Source of the DNA: Tiliqua scincoides
Taxonomy: Eukaryota > Chordata > Lepidosauria > Squamata > Scincidae
Assembly: GCF_035046505.1 (NCBI RefSeq)
Contig: NC_089822.1
Coordinates: forward strand, 101,998,659 to 102,062,658
DNA: 64,000 nucleotides
Direction: 5' to 3'
Below are positions 20,135-31,740 of the stretch, piece by piece. The notes beneath the pieces are model-generated. The model ran no database searches and had not been told where the DNA came from. It saw nothing but the letters and a program-made list of their open reading frames with translations. How positions within the stretch are numbered: the stretch's first letter is position 1; each line of letters begins with the position of its first letter. The translations under genes and the position numbers were made by a program.

Positions 20135-23100
20135 TCAGGTTAAGTAGTACACTGGGGACAGAAGAAAAAAAAAGAGGGTACTTTACACCAAATCCACACT
20201 TAAGGAAAGCGGCTGCTGAACATCCAAGAAGAACTTCACATACTGCTATTTTTCTGCCATCCAGCTGGCAAAACACCCCATTAACCCAAAGGAAGAAAGC
20301 TCATTTATTCACTGGTCTTGCCTTCACTTAGAGAAGAGTATTAGCAGACACCATTACCACACTTATAAACAGCAGGCAGATGGTGCTCTTTATCCACGGT
20401 TCACAGACTCTGTTATCTTGGTTATCTATGGTACTTACGTGCAATTGCAATTGCCACAATAGCACAGATCACTCCCAGTATGATCATCATCTAGAGAGAA
20501 AATTGTGATGGGTTAGAGCCTCACAACAACTATTCTGACCTTCTCCAAGAATGCTGCCTTCTTCCAGTGTGCCATCAATGAGAGTGATCTGCCTTCTTTT
20601 GGTTATGATAGAGTTTCTCAAAATTTTTACAGTGGGACCCACTTTTTAGAATGATGATCTGTCAGGACCCACCTGAAGTGTTGTCATTAACCTGGAAGTT
20701 ATGTCAAGGCCAGATGCGACATCAATTTAGGCTTCAAACATAAGCCACGATTAGCCAGAAGGTCCTACTGTACATCATGCTCGTGCTATTATTTTACTTA
20801 GCTCAAATTAAAACATTCCAGTTCGGATGTCAAAGCAGAACACAGATTTGGATCCTTCTCCAACCACACAGCCATTCCCCCCCATTCAGAGCAAAGCACC
20901 ATGCATCTCTTGCACTGGGAGTCTGCCTGGCCCAGCAGCTCTGTACCCTGTATTTTCAGCAGCAGCTGAGTTAGGTGTTACATGACCTGCCTGAAATTGG
21001 CTTACGACCCCCCTAGTGCAGTGGTTCTCATACATTTAGCAGCAGGACCCACTTTTTAAAATGAGAATCTGTCAGGACCCACTGGAAGTGACAACATCAA
21101 GCAGGAAAATTTTTAACAACCCTAGGCTGCAGTCCTACCCACACACTTACCCAGGAGTAAGTTCCATTTACTATCATTGTTAAAAGAATATACATCGCAG
21201 CTTGCGAAAAGTATAGGTCTGTAACATTTCCCCAAATGCAGTCATATTCCATTGGAGCATCAAGTCTAATATATTAAAAATAAAATATTGAAATGAATGG
21301 GGACCCACCTGAAACTGGCCTGGGTTGCCACCAAGTGGGTCCCAACCCACAGTTTGAGAAATACTGCCCTAGTTGGTCCCAACCCACAGTCTGACCAACG
21401 CTGGGTTATGACATACTTAAGCGCCAGATCTCTTGGGAATTCCTAGTATTGAACTTGCACTAGCTCTCTAAGGGCTTTTTAGGATGTTCCCTCAGTTCCA
21501 GCCAGAACCTCAGGCTGCCCCCAAAGCCTCCTCTCAGCAAGTACAGGAATCATCTCCCACAACTTAATTTGCCTGTTGGCACAAATTCTCTGGTTAAGGA
21601 AGATGGGTACATCACATAGGAACTGCTGTCTCAGTGCCATTTCAGACTCTGTGTGCTTATGCACAACTTCATGAATGGTCTGTGAAAGGCTCACCTTAGC
21701 ATTTTTCCACCAGTACTTCCTTGCAAGAGCTGTTGTCTGGGTTTCAAATTGTTGTGCACTATCGTGAAGAGACTGTGCTTGTTGATCCAGTTGTGACAGG
21801 TCTTGATCTCGCTTTAAGATTTTCTCCATATTGCCGTGGAAGATCTCAACCACCTGAGAAATGGGAGAGAGGGAGCAGCTTTTTCACTAACAAAAAGGCA
21901 AGGAGGAGTCAATTATGAGCAACCCAGGATATCACCAACTTACTTCATCCACCTGCCCTTGAGTTTGCTGCAGGCGACGATTGCTGGTCAAGTTTGGGGA
22001 TGATTCAGTGGGGCCTGCCCCATTTTGTCCTTCATCTGTCCTTGCCCCAGGTAATGGTGGCTGAGCTGGATCAGACCTATGGAGACAGATCAATTACAAA
22101 ATAAAGTAGTACATGCTGTATCCATTTCAGATGCTTGCACAGGCATAAGTTATCAAGCACAAAAGTGGTACAGTAGGAGTGAGACTAACATTTGGTTCTC
22201 ACTAAGGGCAGAAAGTCTCAAAGCCTTAAGACGTAACATGAAGAAATCTGGTAGAGTAATTATAGGACTAGACATGCTGGTGGACTAAGGTAAATTGATA
22301 CTTAGATTTATTTATTCAATTTATATCCCACCATTCTCCATAAAGGGCATCCAAGGCAGCCTACAAAAGTATTAAAATACATATATTATGTATTTTATAG
22401 TTTGTTATAACAGTACATGTATACCACCAATCAGTGGCAAAACAGTAACTATAAAAACCATCCATCAGTAATCAATGAAACTACCAATAGAATCAGAATA
22501 CATACCCCTAAAAATACCTGGCTGATTTCAGAAGGACTTTTGGAAGAGGAAAGTCTTGAGACCTCTCTGGGGTCTTAAAGATTCCAGACTGATAGCAACT
22601 GGTTGTTTGCTGGTGATCATGTGCTGAGCTTAGATGTTTTTAAAACAAAGGATTAGACCAAGCTCATGAAGGTTAAATGCATCAAAGGCACTTAGCCATG
22701 GGAGCTACCAAAAGAGCTGACTCATTTTCTACTGTTATTGACAGTGTTCCCATCCTCCCACAAATACCAAGACCATGGCTGCCTGCTGGTTTGATGCCTC
22801 TAGTGGCCAAATAGGGTGTGTGGGTGGGGAAGGTACAAATAAAAAACCCTGAAGCAAGATACCCCAGAGCAAGATTCTGGATTGCACCATTTTAGAGATT
22901 ACTTTGTAATCTCTGTCTCCATCCAATCTCTGTCTTGATGGATCTCTGTCTCCATCCAAAAGCTGGTCCACTCTAGCAAGCCAAGGTCCATGTTCACCAC
23001 CCCAAAACAGCCAGTCAGATGCCCCAGAGACATTCACAAGCAAGGCACAAGGGAAACAGCCATCCTCTATCCCTAGCAACATGCATTTTTTTTTGTATCA

Positions 23101-24377
23101 CCCTGGGCCATCTTGACTTGGGTCACCTTCCTAAGGCCAACCTGGCACAGTGATTTTCAACCTTTTTTCTCTCGCAGCATATTGACAAGGTACTAAAATG
23201 GTCAGGGCACACCATCAGTTTTTTGACAATCGACAAGACACCTGTTATGCTGTTGGTGGGAGGCTCACATCCTCCAATGGCCTTACTAACAATGGTCCTG
23301 TCTCCCAAATTCCCACAGGACACCTGCAGACCATTCATGGCACATCAGTGTGTCATGGCACAGTGGTTGAAAATGGCTGACCTGGCTCAAAGGCAGCTGA
23401 TGGGGGAGTGGAAGGCGACTGGCAGGAAACAAGGGACAGCTGTGGAAGGACACCAGGGAGGCAGGGGGGAGGAGGCTGTGCCCTGGCAAGGGGAAGGGGG
23501 AAGAGAGCATCTACCAGGCCCTACTTCTGTTGCTGTTCTTCCTGACACTCATCCTAGCATTGAGCCTTGTTGATTCAACTCAGTTTGCCCTCCAGCTTTG
23601 CCCACCAACAGGATGCTCTTCAGCAAGTCCAGGTTGCTCAGAGGCATCTCCCCACAAGAGCATGACTGTGTCTTCTTGCCCCATCTCAAACACAAGCACC
23701 TGACTGACCCACACTTTGTTTGGGGGGGGGGGGATATTTTCAAAGTGTGATGGGGGCAGGGTGACCAGATCCAATGGAGGGCAGAGTGCCTATACCTTTA
23801 ACCATTGTATAGAAGAGGGAATTTGGGCAGGTGCAGCTTATAAAACCTTTCCTTATTGAGTTGCACCTGTAAAAACTCCCTCTTCTACAATGACTAAAGG
23901 TATAGGCACCCTGTCCTCCATTGGATCTGGTCACCCTGGACAGGGGTCCTCTCGTGTTATGCAGGCTAAGTACTTCCCCAGATCTGGAGAGAGCCCCCTC
24001 CCCACTTTTTGCCCCTTGGAGAACGTCCACACCCCCCACTGAAAACTGGAGGGAGCGACTGGAGGCATGCACACTCTTCCCCCACACAAAAGCAAGCCCA
24101 CCTCCCGCAAGACTCCTTCCCCGTCCTCCTTTGGACCTACAGCTGCTGGAGGCGCTCTCATGCAACAGTTGGGTGTGGGGGTCCATCTCCTGCAGACACT
24201 TGCCAGGACGGTGGGGGGGGGGAGAGAAAGAGGGCGAGCGACCTCTTCAGCTCCATTCCACCCTACTTCTCCAGCCAACCAGCCAGCGAGGGGAGACGGC
24301 ACTGCTGCCACAAGCTCTGCAGCAAGTCTCCTGGCCGGCCACAGGAGGGGACCAGGCTGCCTGGCTACTACTCACAT
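20135..24377 (-). CDS. VAMP1-like R-SNARE, tandem paralogue of VAMP1, complete CDS in 5 exons
   Basis: Predicted vesicle R-SNARE. Exons (minus strand): 24377-24376 (AT of ATG, GCC context before it), 22076-21944, 21853-21695, 20490-20439, 20151-20135. All are GT-AG with the same phases as VAMP1, giving 120 aa. It starts MSDPAQPPL, keeps [26 protein letters not shown] and a membrane segment [17 protein letters not shown], and ends LYYLT. The 53-residue SNARE exon (VVEIFHGNMEKILKRDQ...) is identical to VAMP1 at only 29 of 53 positions. The zero-layer Arg and the core-facing Leu/Ala/Phe positions that follow it are kept, except Ala to Thr at layer +7. Intact splice sites, frame and a conserved TATA promoter argue for a working gene. 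It could have a new partner preference, or be weakly constrained. Orthology to a named VAMP is not claimed. Confidence 0.88.
20612..21368. mobile_element. hAT-like MITEs (GTTTGAGAA ends), nested or adjacent, in VAMP1L intron 3
   Basis: Carries GGACCCACTTTTTAGAATGA, GTCTAATATATTAAAAATA and CCCACAGTTTGAGAAATACTG, shared with copies at 47205-47565 and, reversed, 35063-35399. The start sequence occurs twice (20612 and 21020), so two elements are involved. Their ~755 bp accounts for most of the size difference between VAMP1L intron 3 (1204 bp) and VAMP1 intron 3 (416 bp). Confidence 0.65.
23158..23379. mobile_element. hAT-like MITE (CAGTGATTTTCAACC ends), 8-bp TSD
   Basis: Inverted ends CAGTGATTTTCAACC and GGTTGAAAATGGCTG. 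Flanks ACCTGGCA (23150-23157) and ACCTGGCT (23380-23387) match at 7 of 8. It lies in VAMP1L intron 1. Confidence 0.8.
23757..23938. mobile_element. Fold-back MITE with long inverted repeats (CAGGGTGACCAGATCC ends)
   Basis: About 180 bp, nearly a complete palindrome. The left arm CAGGGTGACCAGATCCAATG ... GCCTATACCTTTA is mirrored by the right arm TAAAGGTATAGGCACC ... GGATCTGGTCACCCTG. A truncated copy is at 6822-6943. It lies in VAMP1L intron 1. Confidence 0.8.
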
Positions 24378-24780
24378 GGCTTCTCTCGCCTCCACCCCAG
24401 GAAGTCTTCTCGCAGCCGCTCACCAGCAAGTGCTTGGAACTTGCTGCAGACAGGCTGGCACTTCCAAGTGCACCACACTTTATACAAGGGGGGGGGGCAA
24501 GTCGATGAGGCCGCGCCCCCCTCTCCAGGGCCGGCGATGACGTCCCTGCAGTCTCGTCCAGCCGCCCCCACTGCTAATCAATGCAGAGTCGCCTCCGCTG
24601 TCTCATTGCCAGGAAGCACAGCGGGCTGGTTGGCTGGCTGGCTGGCACGTGCCGTCCCGACACTCCATCCCCTTCCAATTAATCAGGGGCAGGGGAACTG
24701 CAGTCCTCCCCCGCCCGCTTTTCAGTCGTCATCGGCCGCCTCCAATCTGCTGCAGAGCAATAAGCCCAGCACACCTTCGC
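24378..24780 (-). promoter_or_regulatory. VAMP1L promoter and 5' UTR (CpG-rich, TATA)
   Basis: GC-rich block upstream of the split start codon. On the minus strand a TATAAAG box lies at 24484-24478, about 100 bp upstream of the ATG. The bases following it align with the TATA region of VAMP1, so the promoter was duplicated with the gene. CCAAT-like motifs lie at about 24675 and 24741. Confidence 0.65.
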
Positions 24781-25080
24781 TCCTGGAAGTCATGCACCCC
24801 ACACCCTTTTCTGACTGCAATCCTATCCATTTCGAAGTGAACGCCCACACAAGCCAATGGGTCTTCATTCAATCAGAGACTGCAATCCTATGCACGCTTT
24901 CCTGGGAGTGAGACCTATTGGACATAATGGGATTCAGGATTGTGCCCTAAATGATGCCTAACTGTGCCTTCTGGTGAAGGAGACTCACAGCCCAATCCTC
25001 TGCATGTCTACTCAGAAGTAAGTCCCATTAGAGTCAATGGAGTTTACTCCCAGGAAAGTGTGGATAGGATAGGGCTGTCA

Positions 25081-25254
25081 GGGCCCAATCCTAGCCAACT
25101 TTCCATCTCTGGTGTAGCCACAATGCAGTAAGGGAACAAATGTGTCTTCATTCAAGCCAAAAGACTCCAGTGATTGCCCCTCCACTACAGAATGCAGTAC
25201 ACACCCCACTGGCGCACCTGCACCAGCACTGGAAAATTGGATAGGATTGGGCCC
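25081..25254. mobile_element. Palindromic Harbinger-like MITE (family A)
   Basis: Starts GGGCCCAATCCTAGCCAA and ends TTGGATAGGATTGGGCCC. Typical interior AAGGGAACAAATG and CAGTACACACCCC. Directly abuts a family B MITE on its left. Confidence 0.8.
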
Positions 25255-26295
25255 CCAGCATCCTACCATCATGCACTTGGGTTGATTTTAACCCCATGGC
25301 AAAGCACCTTGCTGCTCATCCTTTGCTGGGGGATAAAGAAGGGAGAAGGGCTGAGGGTGACAGGGAGCAGCGTCTGAAGGGCTTCTCTGGTCTGATGCCA
25401 CAGTGCTGTCTCTGAAAATGGCAGCCATGCTTAAATACTGCCCTCATTCCCAAAGAATTCCTGGTAGAAATCATAAGCAACCCACCATACTGAAATCTTG
25501 TATTTTTCCACTGCAAAAAAGGGCCCAGCTAAACCAGATGTTCAAACTAGGGTGAAGGACAAAGCAAGTATCTGATCCAATATAGTAAGTCATGTTGTTA
25601 GTCATGCTGGACTTGCCACCTCTGCTCCCAGCATGGGAGTTATCAGAGGTTGGTTAGGTCAGGCACTGGCTGAGGGTCCCTGCCCAGAGGGCCCACCTTC
25701 TCATGAAATTTCAGTACTGGAGGCAGTACTTGAGGGACCAACAGAAGGTCAGCAGGGTGCCATGGGAGCCCCAATGCAGGTCTTAGCCCACAGAAATCCC
25801 TCCCCCAAACAACAACAGGGCACCAACATTGCCTGAAAAATACTACTTCACCATTCCAAACCAATTAAAGTCAGGTATTTGCTCTTTGGGGTGAAAGGTT
25901 TAACAACTTGTCTACAGTGGCAGGCATATTGCATTCAAACAGCAATACCCCTTGGGTCCAACATGTCACACCCACAGCTCTCTCCCAGCACCACAGATCC
26001 ACACAAAATTCAAAGTAGAGCAAAACCTGTATTAAGAACAACTAAAATGTCACAATGTGGTAAGAAAGCTTTTGAGTTCTTCACAAATCTTCAGACTGGA
26101 AGATGAACAAAAACAAAAAAAAAGGAGGGGAGAGAGAATGGCAGACATGATGGAAGAGCCCCCAAGTTTTCAATCGGTAACCATCTCAGGAGGGAGTACA
26201 AATTTTATATGTACTCAAATTGTCTCACAGGCAGCAGAGGCTAGATTTGAGCATGCATCAAGGGCTATTGGGTCAAAGGAAAAAGAAAAGACTAA

Positions 26296-26474
26296 GGGCC
26301 CAATCCTATCCAATCTTCCAGTGCTGGTGCTGCTGTGCCTATGGAATATGCACTGCTTCCTGTGTTGGGGAGGCAATCACAGAGGCCTCCTCAAGGTATG
26401 GGAACATTTGCTCCCTTACCTTGGGGCTTCATTGTGGCTGAACCGATGCTGGAAAGTTGGATAGGATTGGGCCC
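26296..26474. mobile_element. Palindromic Harbinger-like MITE (family A)
   Basis: Inverted ends GGGCCCAATCCTATCCAA and TTGGATAGGATTGGGCCC, 179 bp, non-coding. Confidence 0.82.
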
Positions 26475-27533
26475 AAATTCACCAATTTTTTTAAAGAAAA
26501 GATCTTTCCCATGCAAGCTTCTCCACCTCCCAGTCTTTGCCCAATACAGGCCCCAAGTACAGGTTGTAACTATGTCGTAGAGCACACACTCCATAAGCCG
26601 AAAAGCCGTAGACTCAACTTATTGACATTAATGACCTAAGGTGCAGCACTTGGTGGGTATTTGTCTCTCTCCCCCCCCCCCCTTCCTCACAATAGTGTGT
26701 TTCAGGCAAAAATGCAGGTTAATTTTCTTATGGATTGTGCTAAGGAGGCCAGCAAAATAGCTATATAATCCCTTATTATTTCATTGCCTCTTTGCTGTGT
26801 CCATCTTCTTCCTGTTATGAACTGAGTTATAGAGGATAAGTTAGCATCTTCTGGGGTAGCAGTGAAGTACAAGAAACTTGTGAGGACCAGTTTATTTAGA
26901 CTGAAAACTGACTGGTGCAGAATAAGACGCCCAAAGATAAGTTTAGATCACCTAAAATCAGTTCATGCCAGGAGTTCCTTGGAAAAACAAGACACATTAT
27001 ATATCTGAACAAATTACCTTGGCAAACATGAAATGGATGCTCAGTTCTTTGCAACACATCCCACAGCACAGAGCTAACTTACCCTGTATAACTCAATCCA
27101 TAACTGGAAAACTTCCATGGACATGGAATTAAAATTATTCTGCTTTTAGACTGCTGAGCATTTTTGCCTGAAACATACAACAGAGGAAATTCCGGAAACT
27201 TATGCTTGAGTACAGACAGCCATAGAAGATGGAACAGAATGGTTATTGGGCATACATGTCCAAAAAGAAGGTCAAAATGACAAGAAAGGGTGCAAGTTCA
27301 GAATATTAAACACAAGAAGGCATCCAGAAAGGGAGTCAGCACACTGCACAGGAATGCATTGGTGGATGAAGTGGAAACGGATACACACTGGAGTATATAA
27401 ATCAGAAAATTAACAGAGTAAAATAATTGGAACAATTTCCTATATCCGCTGCTGTCTCTGAAGTAATATTTTCCACAAATACATCATCTTCTTGGGGACA
27501 GATGTTAGTTCCTGAGCAATGCTAGAATCGCTC

Positions 27534-30500
27534 CTAGCGATGCTTCCCGGTGCGGTTGAAACGCTTGTATAAATATTTGATTCTTTTGTTCAAGTTCTTG
27601 TAATCCTCTTCAAACATTCGGTCACCCACTATTTTCTTTTTGCGAATGCATCTCTGCAGCTCATTCCCTCGCCAGCCACGTAACCAGATGGGGCCTTTGA
27701 TCAGGTCCTTTGGGTGGGCCAAAAAGTCCCCTGACAAGAAAAAAAGAATGAGAAATGCCATAGGGCAGAAAAATGGGTCAGTCGTGAAGGCCATCATTTG
27801 AGTCTATAAACAGTGGTTTGGCTTAGGGTCCAATCCTATCCAATTTTCAAGTGCTGGTGCAGCTGTGCTAATGGGGCATGCACTGCATCTTGTGGTGGGG
27901 CAGCAGTCACAGAGACCTCCTTAAGGTATGAGAACATTTGTTCCCTTACCTTGGGGCAGCACACGGCTGCACCAGTGCTGGAAAAATGGATAGAGCCCTT
28001 AGTAGCTACTGTAGCTGTTGTTTTTACTTGCCATTGTCCCACCTCTTTCTTACCTGGACACACTTCCCAAAGCACATTGCTGCCCCTACCCTCAGGGCAC
28101 CAGGTACCCATTAGAATGTCTCTGAACAATTACAGGGTGCTTTTCCTTTGCCATTTGTTACCAAAATAATCACACCCCCTCTTCTAAATTAGAAAGAAGG
28201 ACTTTCATGTCAGATTTTCCCATTTAGTTTCAAAGGAAGACAAAAACCTTATCAATTATACTTACTTTAACCACCTGCCAGAATAACTGAAAAGCAAACT
28301 TAGAGGGGGAGTTAAGATAAGAGAAAAAATAGGCTCCATATCTTTTGAGGGAGGGCGAGAGAGAAGACAGGACTAGCACCAGAAATCTGATGCAGTCTCA
28401 GATAACTGCAAGATGGAAGCAAAGGGGGGAAAGTCACAACAAAAATAGCATAAGGTAGAGAAAGGAAGAGAAAAAGTGTGAGCAACAAGAAGCACAAAAT
28501 TACAGAGGAAAAGGAGATGTTAGGAATAAAAGAGGAACAGGCATGCAAAAATTAAAAACAATGCCTTGGGAGATGAGAGGAAAGTGACAGTGACATTTAT
28601 TGAAGGAAAGGTCAGCTGTGTTTGCTTCTCTGTGGCACAAGGAGAACAGAGCAGAGATGCAATTCAGCAAGCAAGGAGGGCTGGTGGGCTGTGTTGGTAC
28701 CATTGTGAAAACACCCTTCCTAGAAACAGCTTAAAATGTTTTTATTTGGCAAGGCCTTGCCAATTTGAACCTGTTTATTGGTCTTTCTGCTGCTATGTTG
28801 TGTTTATAGATATTGTTTTTAATATGTCAATAAAGGTTTCTTGACTTGATATTGTTTTAAATGTGCCTGAATGCGTTTAAATGTGCTTATTCTCATTAAT
28901 TGTTTGTGAACCCCTTTGATCTCTTTAAAACTCTGTCTAAAAGTAAACATACACACTGATGCCTTCAAGCCACCTGCGACTTTAGGGCTCACCTAATTTC
29001 CATGGCCAATTTGAAGAAAATATAAATGTACCAAAATGAAAGTCAGTACCAGCAATCTTCAGTATAACACCACATCCTGGTAGTTTTTCACTACTACATG
29101 TAAAACCCTTCCAGCTTAAAAGCCATTTCTGTCCAACATTGCATGTACACAACAGGCTTCAAATGTGTATACCTGTGGACTGGGCAAAAATGCCCAAGAA
29201 CTTAAACTTGCAGTTTCCACCCACTGGAAAAAAATTGTAATTTCTTTCATCCATTAAATTGTTTCCCCAACACATACCTAATATTCCAATGTTGTCATAG
29301 ACCCCAAAGAGTGCTCGTTTCTCTGTCCATCGATCAACTTCTTTGGGACATGGAGGTTCCCTCACACGGAATGAGAAAGGGCCTCCTGGAAAAAGGGAAA
29401 AAAGTGAGTAGAATTGCCAGATGTGTCATTATAAAACTCCACCTTTTTGAACCTTCCTTGGTATGCTTACAGCACAATCCAATCCAGCAGCAGTTCCCAA
29501 TTTGTGTGCCATGACGCCCTGGGGTGTCACGAGGTACTTTCCAGGGCATCGCAGGCTGTCTGCTTCCCCAGCAGGGAGAACACAGCAAGAGGCTCCAAGC
29601 AACAGCATGAGGTTCAGTGTGGCAATCAGAACTGCAGTGCAAAAACCGTGTGCTGTGAAAAGTCCTGCTGCTTAATGTGACCTTCTTATTGCTATTTAAA
29701 GGCTTGTGCTAGGCCTCAGAACCAAGAAGTGAATGGCAGTACTGTCACAGGGTAACATATTTTGCATCACAGTCATTCATTTTCTGGTTCCGGGCTATCA
29801 CAGTCCCAGCAAATTTGGGACTGCTGCTGTACAGGCTTACTCAGAAGTAAGTCCCATTGTGTTCACTGGAATTTACTGTCATGTAAGTGTGTACTGGATT
29901 GTAGTCTTAAGGCCCAATCCGATCCAATTTTCCAGTGCCAGTGCTGCTGTGTCAATGGGGCATGCATTGCATCTTGCGGTGGGGCAGCAGTCACAGAGGA
30001 CTCCTTAAGGGATGGGAACATTTGTTCCCTTACCTTAGGGCTGCATTGAGGCTGCATGAGGGCTGGAAAATTGGATAGGATTGGGCCCTCCTAGGAGGGC
30101 CTAGGAGATTTAGGGCCCAATCCTATCCAATTTTCCAGTGCTGGTGCTGCTGTGCCAATGGGGTATGCTCTGCTTCCTGTAATGGAGAAGCAGTCACAGA
30201 GGCCTCCTCAAGGTATGGGAACATTGTCCTTACCTTGGGGCTACATTGTGGCTGCACCGGTGCTGCAAACTTGGATAGGATTGGGCCTTCATACTCCTTA
30301 TTTCCAACAGAGGGCCCAATCCTATCCAAGATTCCAGTGCTGCTGTGCCAATGGGGTATGCTCTGCTTCCTGTAATGGAGAAGCAGTCACAGAGACCTTC
30401 TCAAGATATGGGAACATTTGTTCCCTTACCTCAGGGCTGCACTGTGGTTGCACCGGTGCTGGAAAGTTGGATAGGATTGGGCCCAGAGTCCTTATCTATC

Positions 30501-31591
30501 CAGGATCTCTCATCATCCCTACCCTAGTCAAAGAGAACATATGCAAAGAATTGTGAAGTTTTTTCTGTGATTTTGGACAATAGAGATACTATATTTACTT
30601 GGATAGGCAAGTTCAAGTAGGCATTATTGCTGTAGCTACAAATTTCCAAGGTGGCAGACTCACAAATGTGAAAAACCCATGGATAAACACATGTAAAAAT
30701 TTCACAATTACAGCTTAGTCCATAGAATTCCAAACTAGGAACAGAAAGATCTGGGTTCAAACCCCACTTTAATAAGAACATAAGAACAGCCCCACTGGAT
30801 GAAGCTCACTGGATAAGTCACCATCTCTTTGCTTAATCTGCCTTGAAAGATAATTTTGTAGAATGGCTGTGACACACAGACTACTCAGAGAATAATCATG
30901 GGTTGTTCAGTTTTTCTCAAGGTGCATATATTCAGTTTCTTGGTTTATACATATATTAGAACATATATTGGTACAGGGACACCACATTTTATGGAGTCTT
31001 GTACAAAAATGACATGTCAGGCCAGTCATGATGCTAGGATGTCCAGAAGCATGGTCCAGAACCATATACAAACTTCAAGAGTCTCTGCTCATATATTTTT
31101 TCACAGGGACCCATGGCAGATTCAGGTTAGTATCTTAGAGCCAGTGCTCAGAAACCTGGACACAAAGAAAACTAGGTTCTGGTCCCACCTATGCTACAGG
31201 CTCGTTGCATAGCCTTGGCAAGCCACTATCACTACATCACATATCATCATATGCAGAGGAGAAGTAATTAGCAATTCATCTCATGAAGTTGTTGCAAGTT
31301 GCCCACACACACACACACACACACATATAATATCAATGAAACGATGATTATATATATATAAAAGAGCAAACATGAACTAATGTGGATTTTGAGGCTACCC
31401 TTAAAGTCAGATCTGGAAGAAGTGACTGACGTCAAAAGGCTGCTTCATGACGTCATCTCCACCCCCAAGCCTTCCTTCCATCCATCAGGGACTGACTCAC
31501 CGGTACTGGACAGCCTAAGAGCCTGGGGAGCGAACAGGCTGCGGCCCAGGAAGTCCCGCGCTGCCGTCCAGATGAACAAGCGCGCCGCCAT
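27534..31591 (-). CDS. MRPL51: MRPL51, mitochondrial large ribosomal subunit protein mL51, complete CDS in 3 exons
   Basis: Nuclear-encoded protein of the 39S mitochondrial ribosomal subunit. Coding exons (minus strand): 31591-31501, 29385-29278, 27730-27534; GT-AG introns, both phase 1; 131 aa versus 128 in human. The N-terminus [16 protein letters not shown] is a basic, amphipathic mitochondrial presequence. Exon 2 carries [20 protein letters not shown] (human: [20 protein letters not shown]). Exon 3 carries [20 protein letters not shown] and [19 protein letters not shown] and ends at TAG. Synteny with VAMP1 and NCAPD2 is the vertebrate arrangement. All splice sites and the frame are intact. 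Confidence 0.97.
27826..27998. mobile_element. Palindromic Harbinger-like MITE (family A) with TTA flanks
   Basis: Starts GGGTCCAATCCTATCCAA; the right end is diverged (TGGATAGAGCCC). TTA borders it on both sides (GCTTA|GGG ... CCC|TTAG), the target type expected for PIF/Harbinger. Lies in MRPL51 intron 2. Confidence 0.75.
29910..30484. mobile_element. Three tandem palindromic Harbinger-like MITEs (family A)
   Basis: Copies at 29910-30088, 30113-30288 and 30313-30484 in MRPL51 intron 1, each with inverted GGCCCAATCC ends and the interior TGGGAACATTTGTTCCCTTA (itself a small palindrome). The copies differ at many bases, so they are independent insertions or an old amplification. Confidence 0.8.
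31304..31326. repeat. (CA)n microsatellite
   Basis: About 11 CA units, followed at 31352-31362 by a short TA run. Confidence 0.9.
31427..31455. promoter_or_regulatory. Pair of perfect CREs (TGACGTCA) inside MRPL51 intron 1
   Basis: TGACGTCA occurs at 31427-31434 and 31448-31455, start to start 21 bp (two helical turns), within 75 bp downstream of the exon 1 donor. CREB/ATF binding close to a start site is plausible. Function is inferred. Confidence 0.5.
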
Positions 31592-31740
31592 TGAACTCTA
31601 CTAGACTAAAGCCCTCAAGTTGCCACTTCCGGCATCCTTGAAACTTCCCAGGATGCAGCCTCTGCGGAGTGGAGTCTGCCTCGTCGTAGAGATAGAAAAG
31701 TCGCTAGAGTCACACCGAGCCTGGTCTTCCGGGATGAATG
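31592..31740 (-). promoter_or_regulatory. MRPL51 promoter with ETS/GABP-type sites
   Basis: CpG-containing region just upstream of the start codon. The motif CCGGAAGTG (minus strand, 31632-31624) is a canonical ETS/GABPA site, and a second CCGGAAG is at 31731-31725. GABP (NRF-2) sites are typical of nuclear genes for mitochondrial proteins. No TATA box is seen. Confidence 0.6.

Larger units (their letters stand above)
24781..27533. other. Intergenic region between the VAMP1L promoter and the MRPL51 3' end
   Basis: Contains family B MITEs (24875-24945, 24988-25078), family A MITEs (25081-25254 and 26296-26474, the latter bordered by TAA on its left), and otherwise unassigned sequence. The MRPL51 3' UTR must start at 27533. 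The nearest AATAAA on the minus strand is at 26897-26892, which would make the UTR about 640 nt. No additional gene recognised. Confidence 0.5.

Noticed and set aside
20135-24377. VAMP1L as a pseudogene or assembly duplicate
   Set aside because: All splice sites, phases and the frame are intact, and divergence from VAMP1 (including different MITE insertions) is far too high for an assembly error.
24009-24911. 300-codon plus-strand ORF (and overlapping frames) at the VAMP1L promoter
   Set aside because: It lies antisense in a GC-rich, stop-poor promoter region and overlaps MITE sequence. No domain is recognisable and the composition is Pro/Ser/Arg-rich, as expected of chance GC-rich frames.
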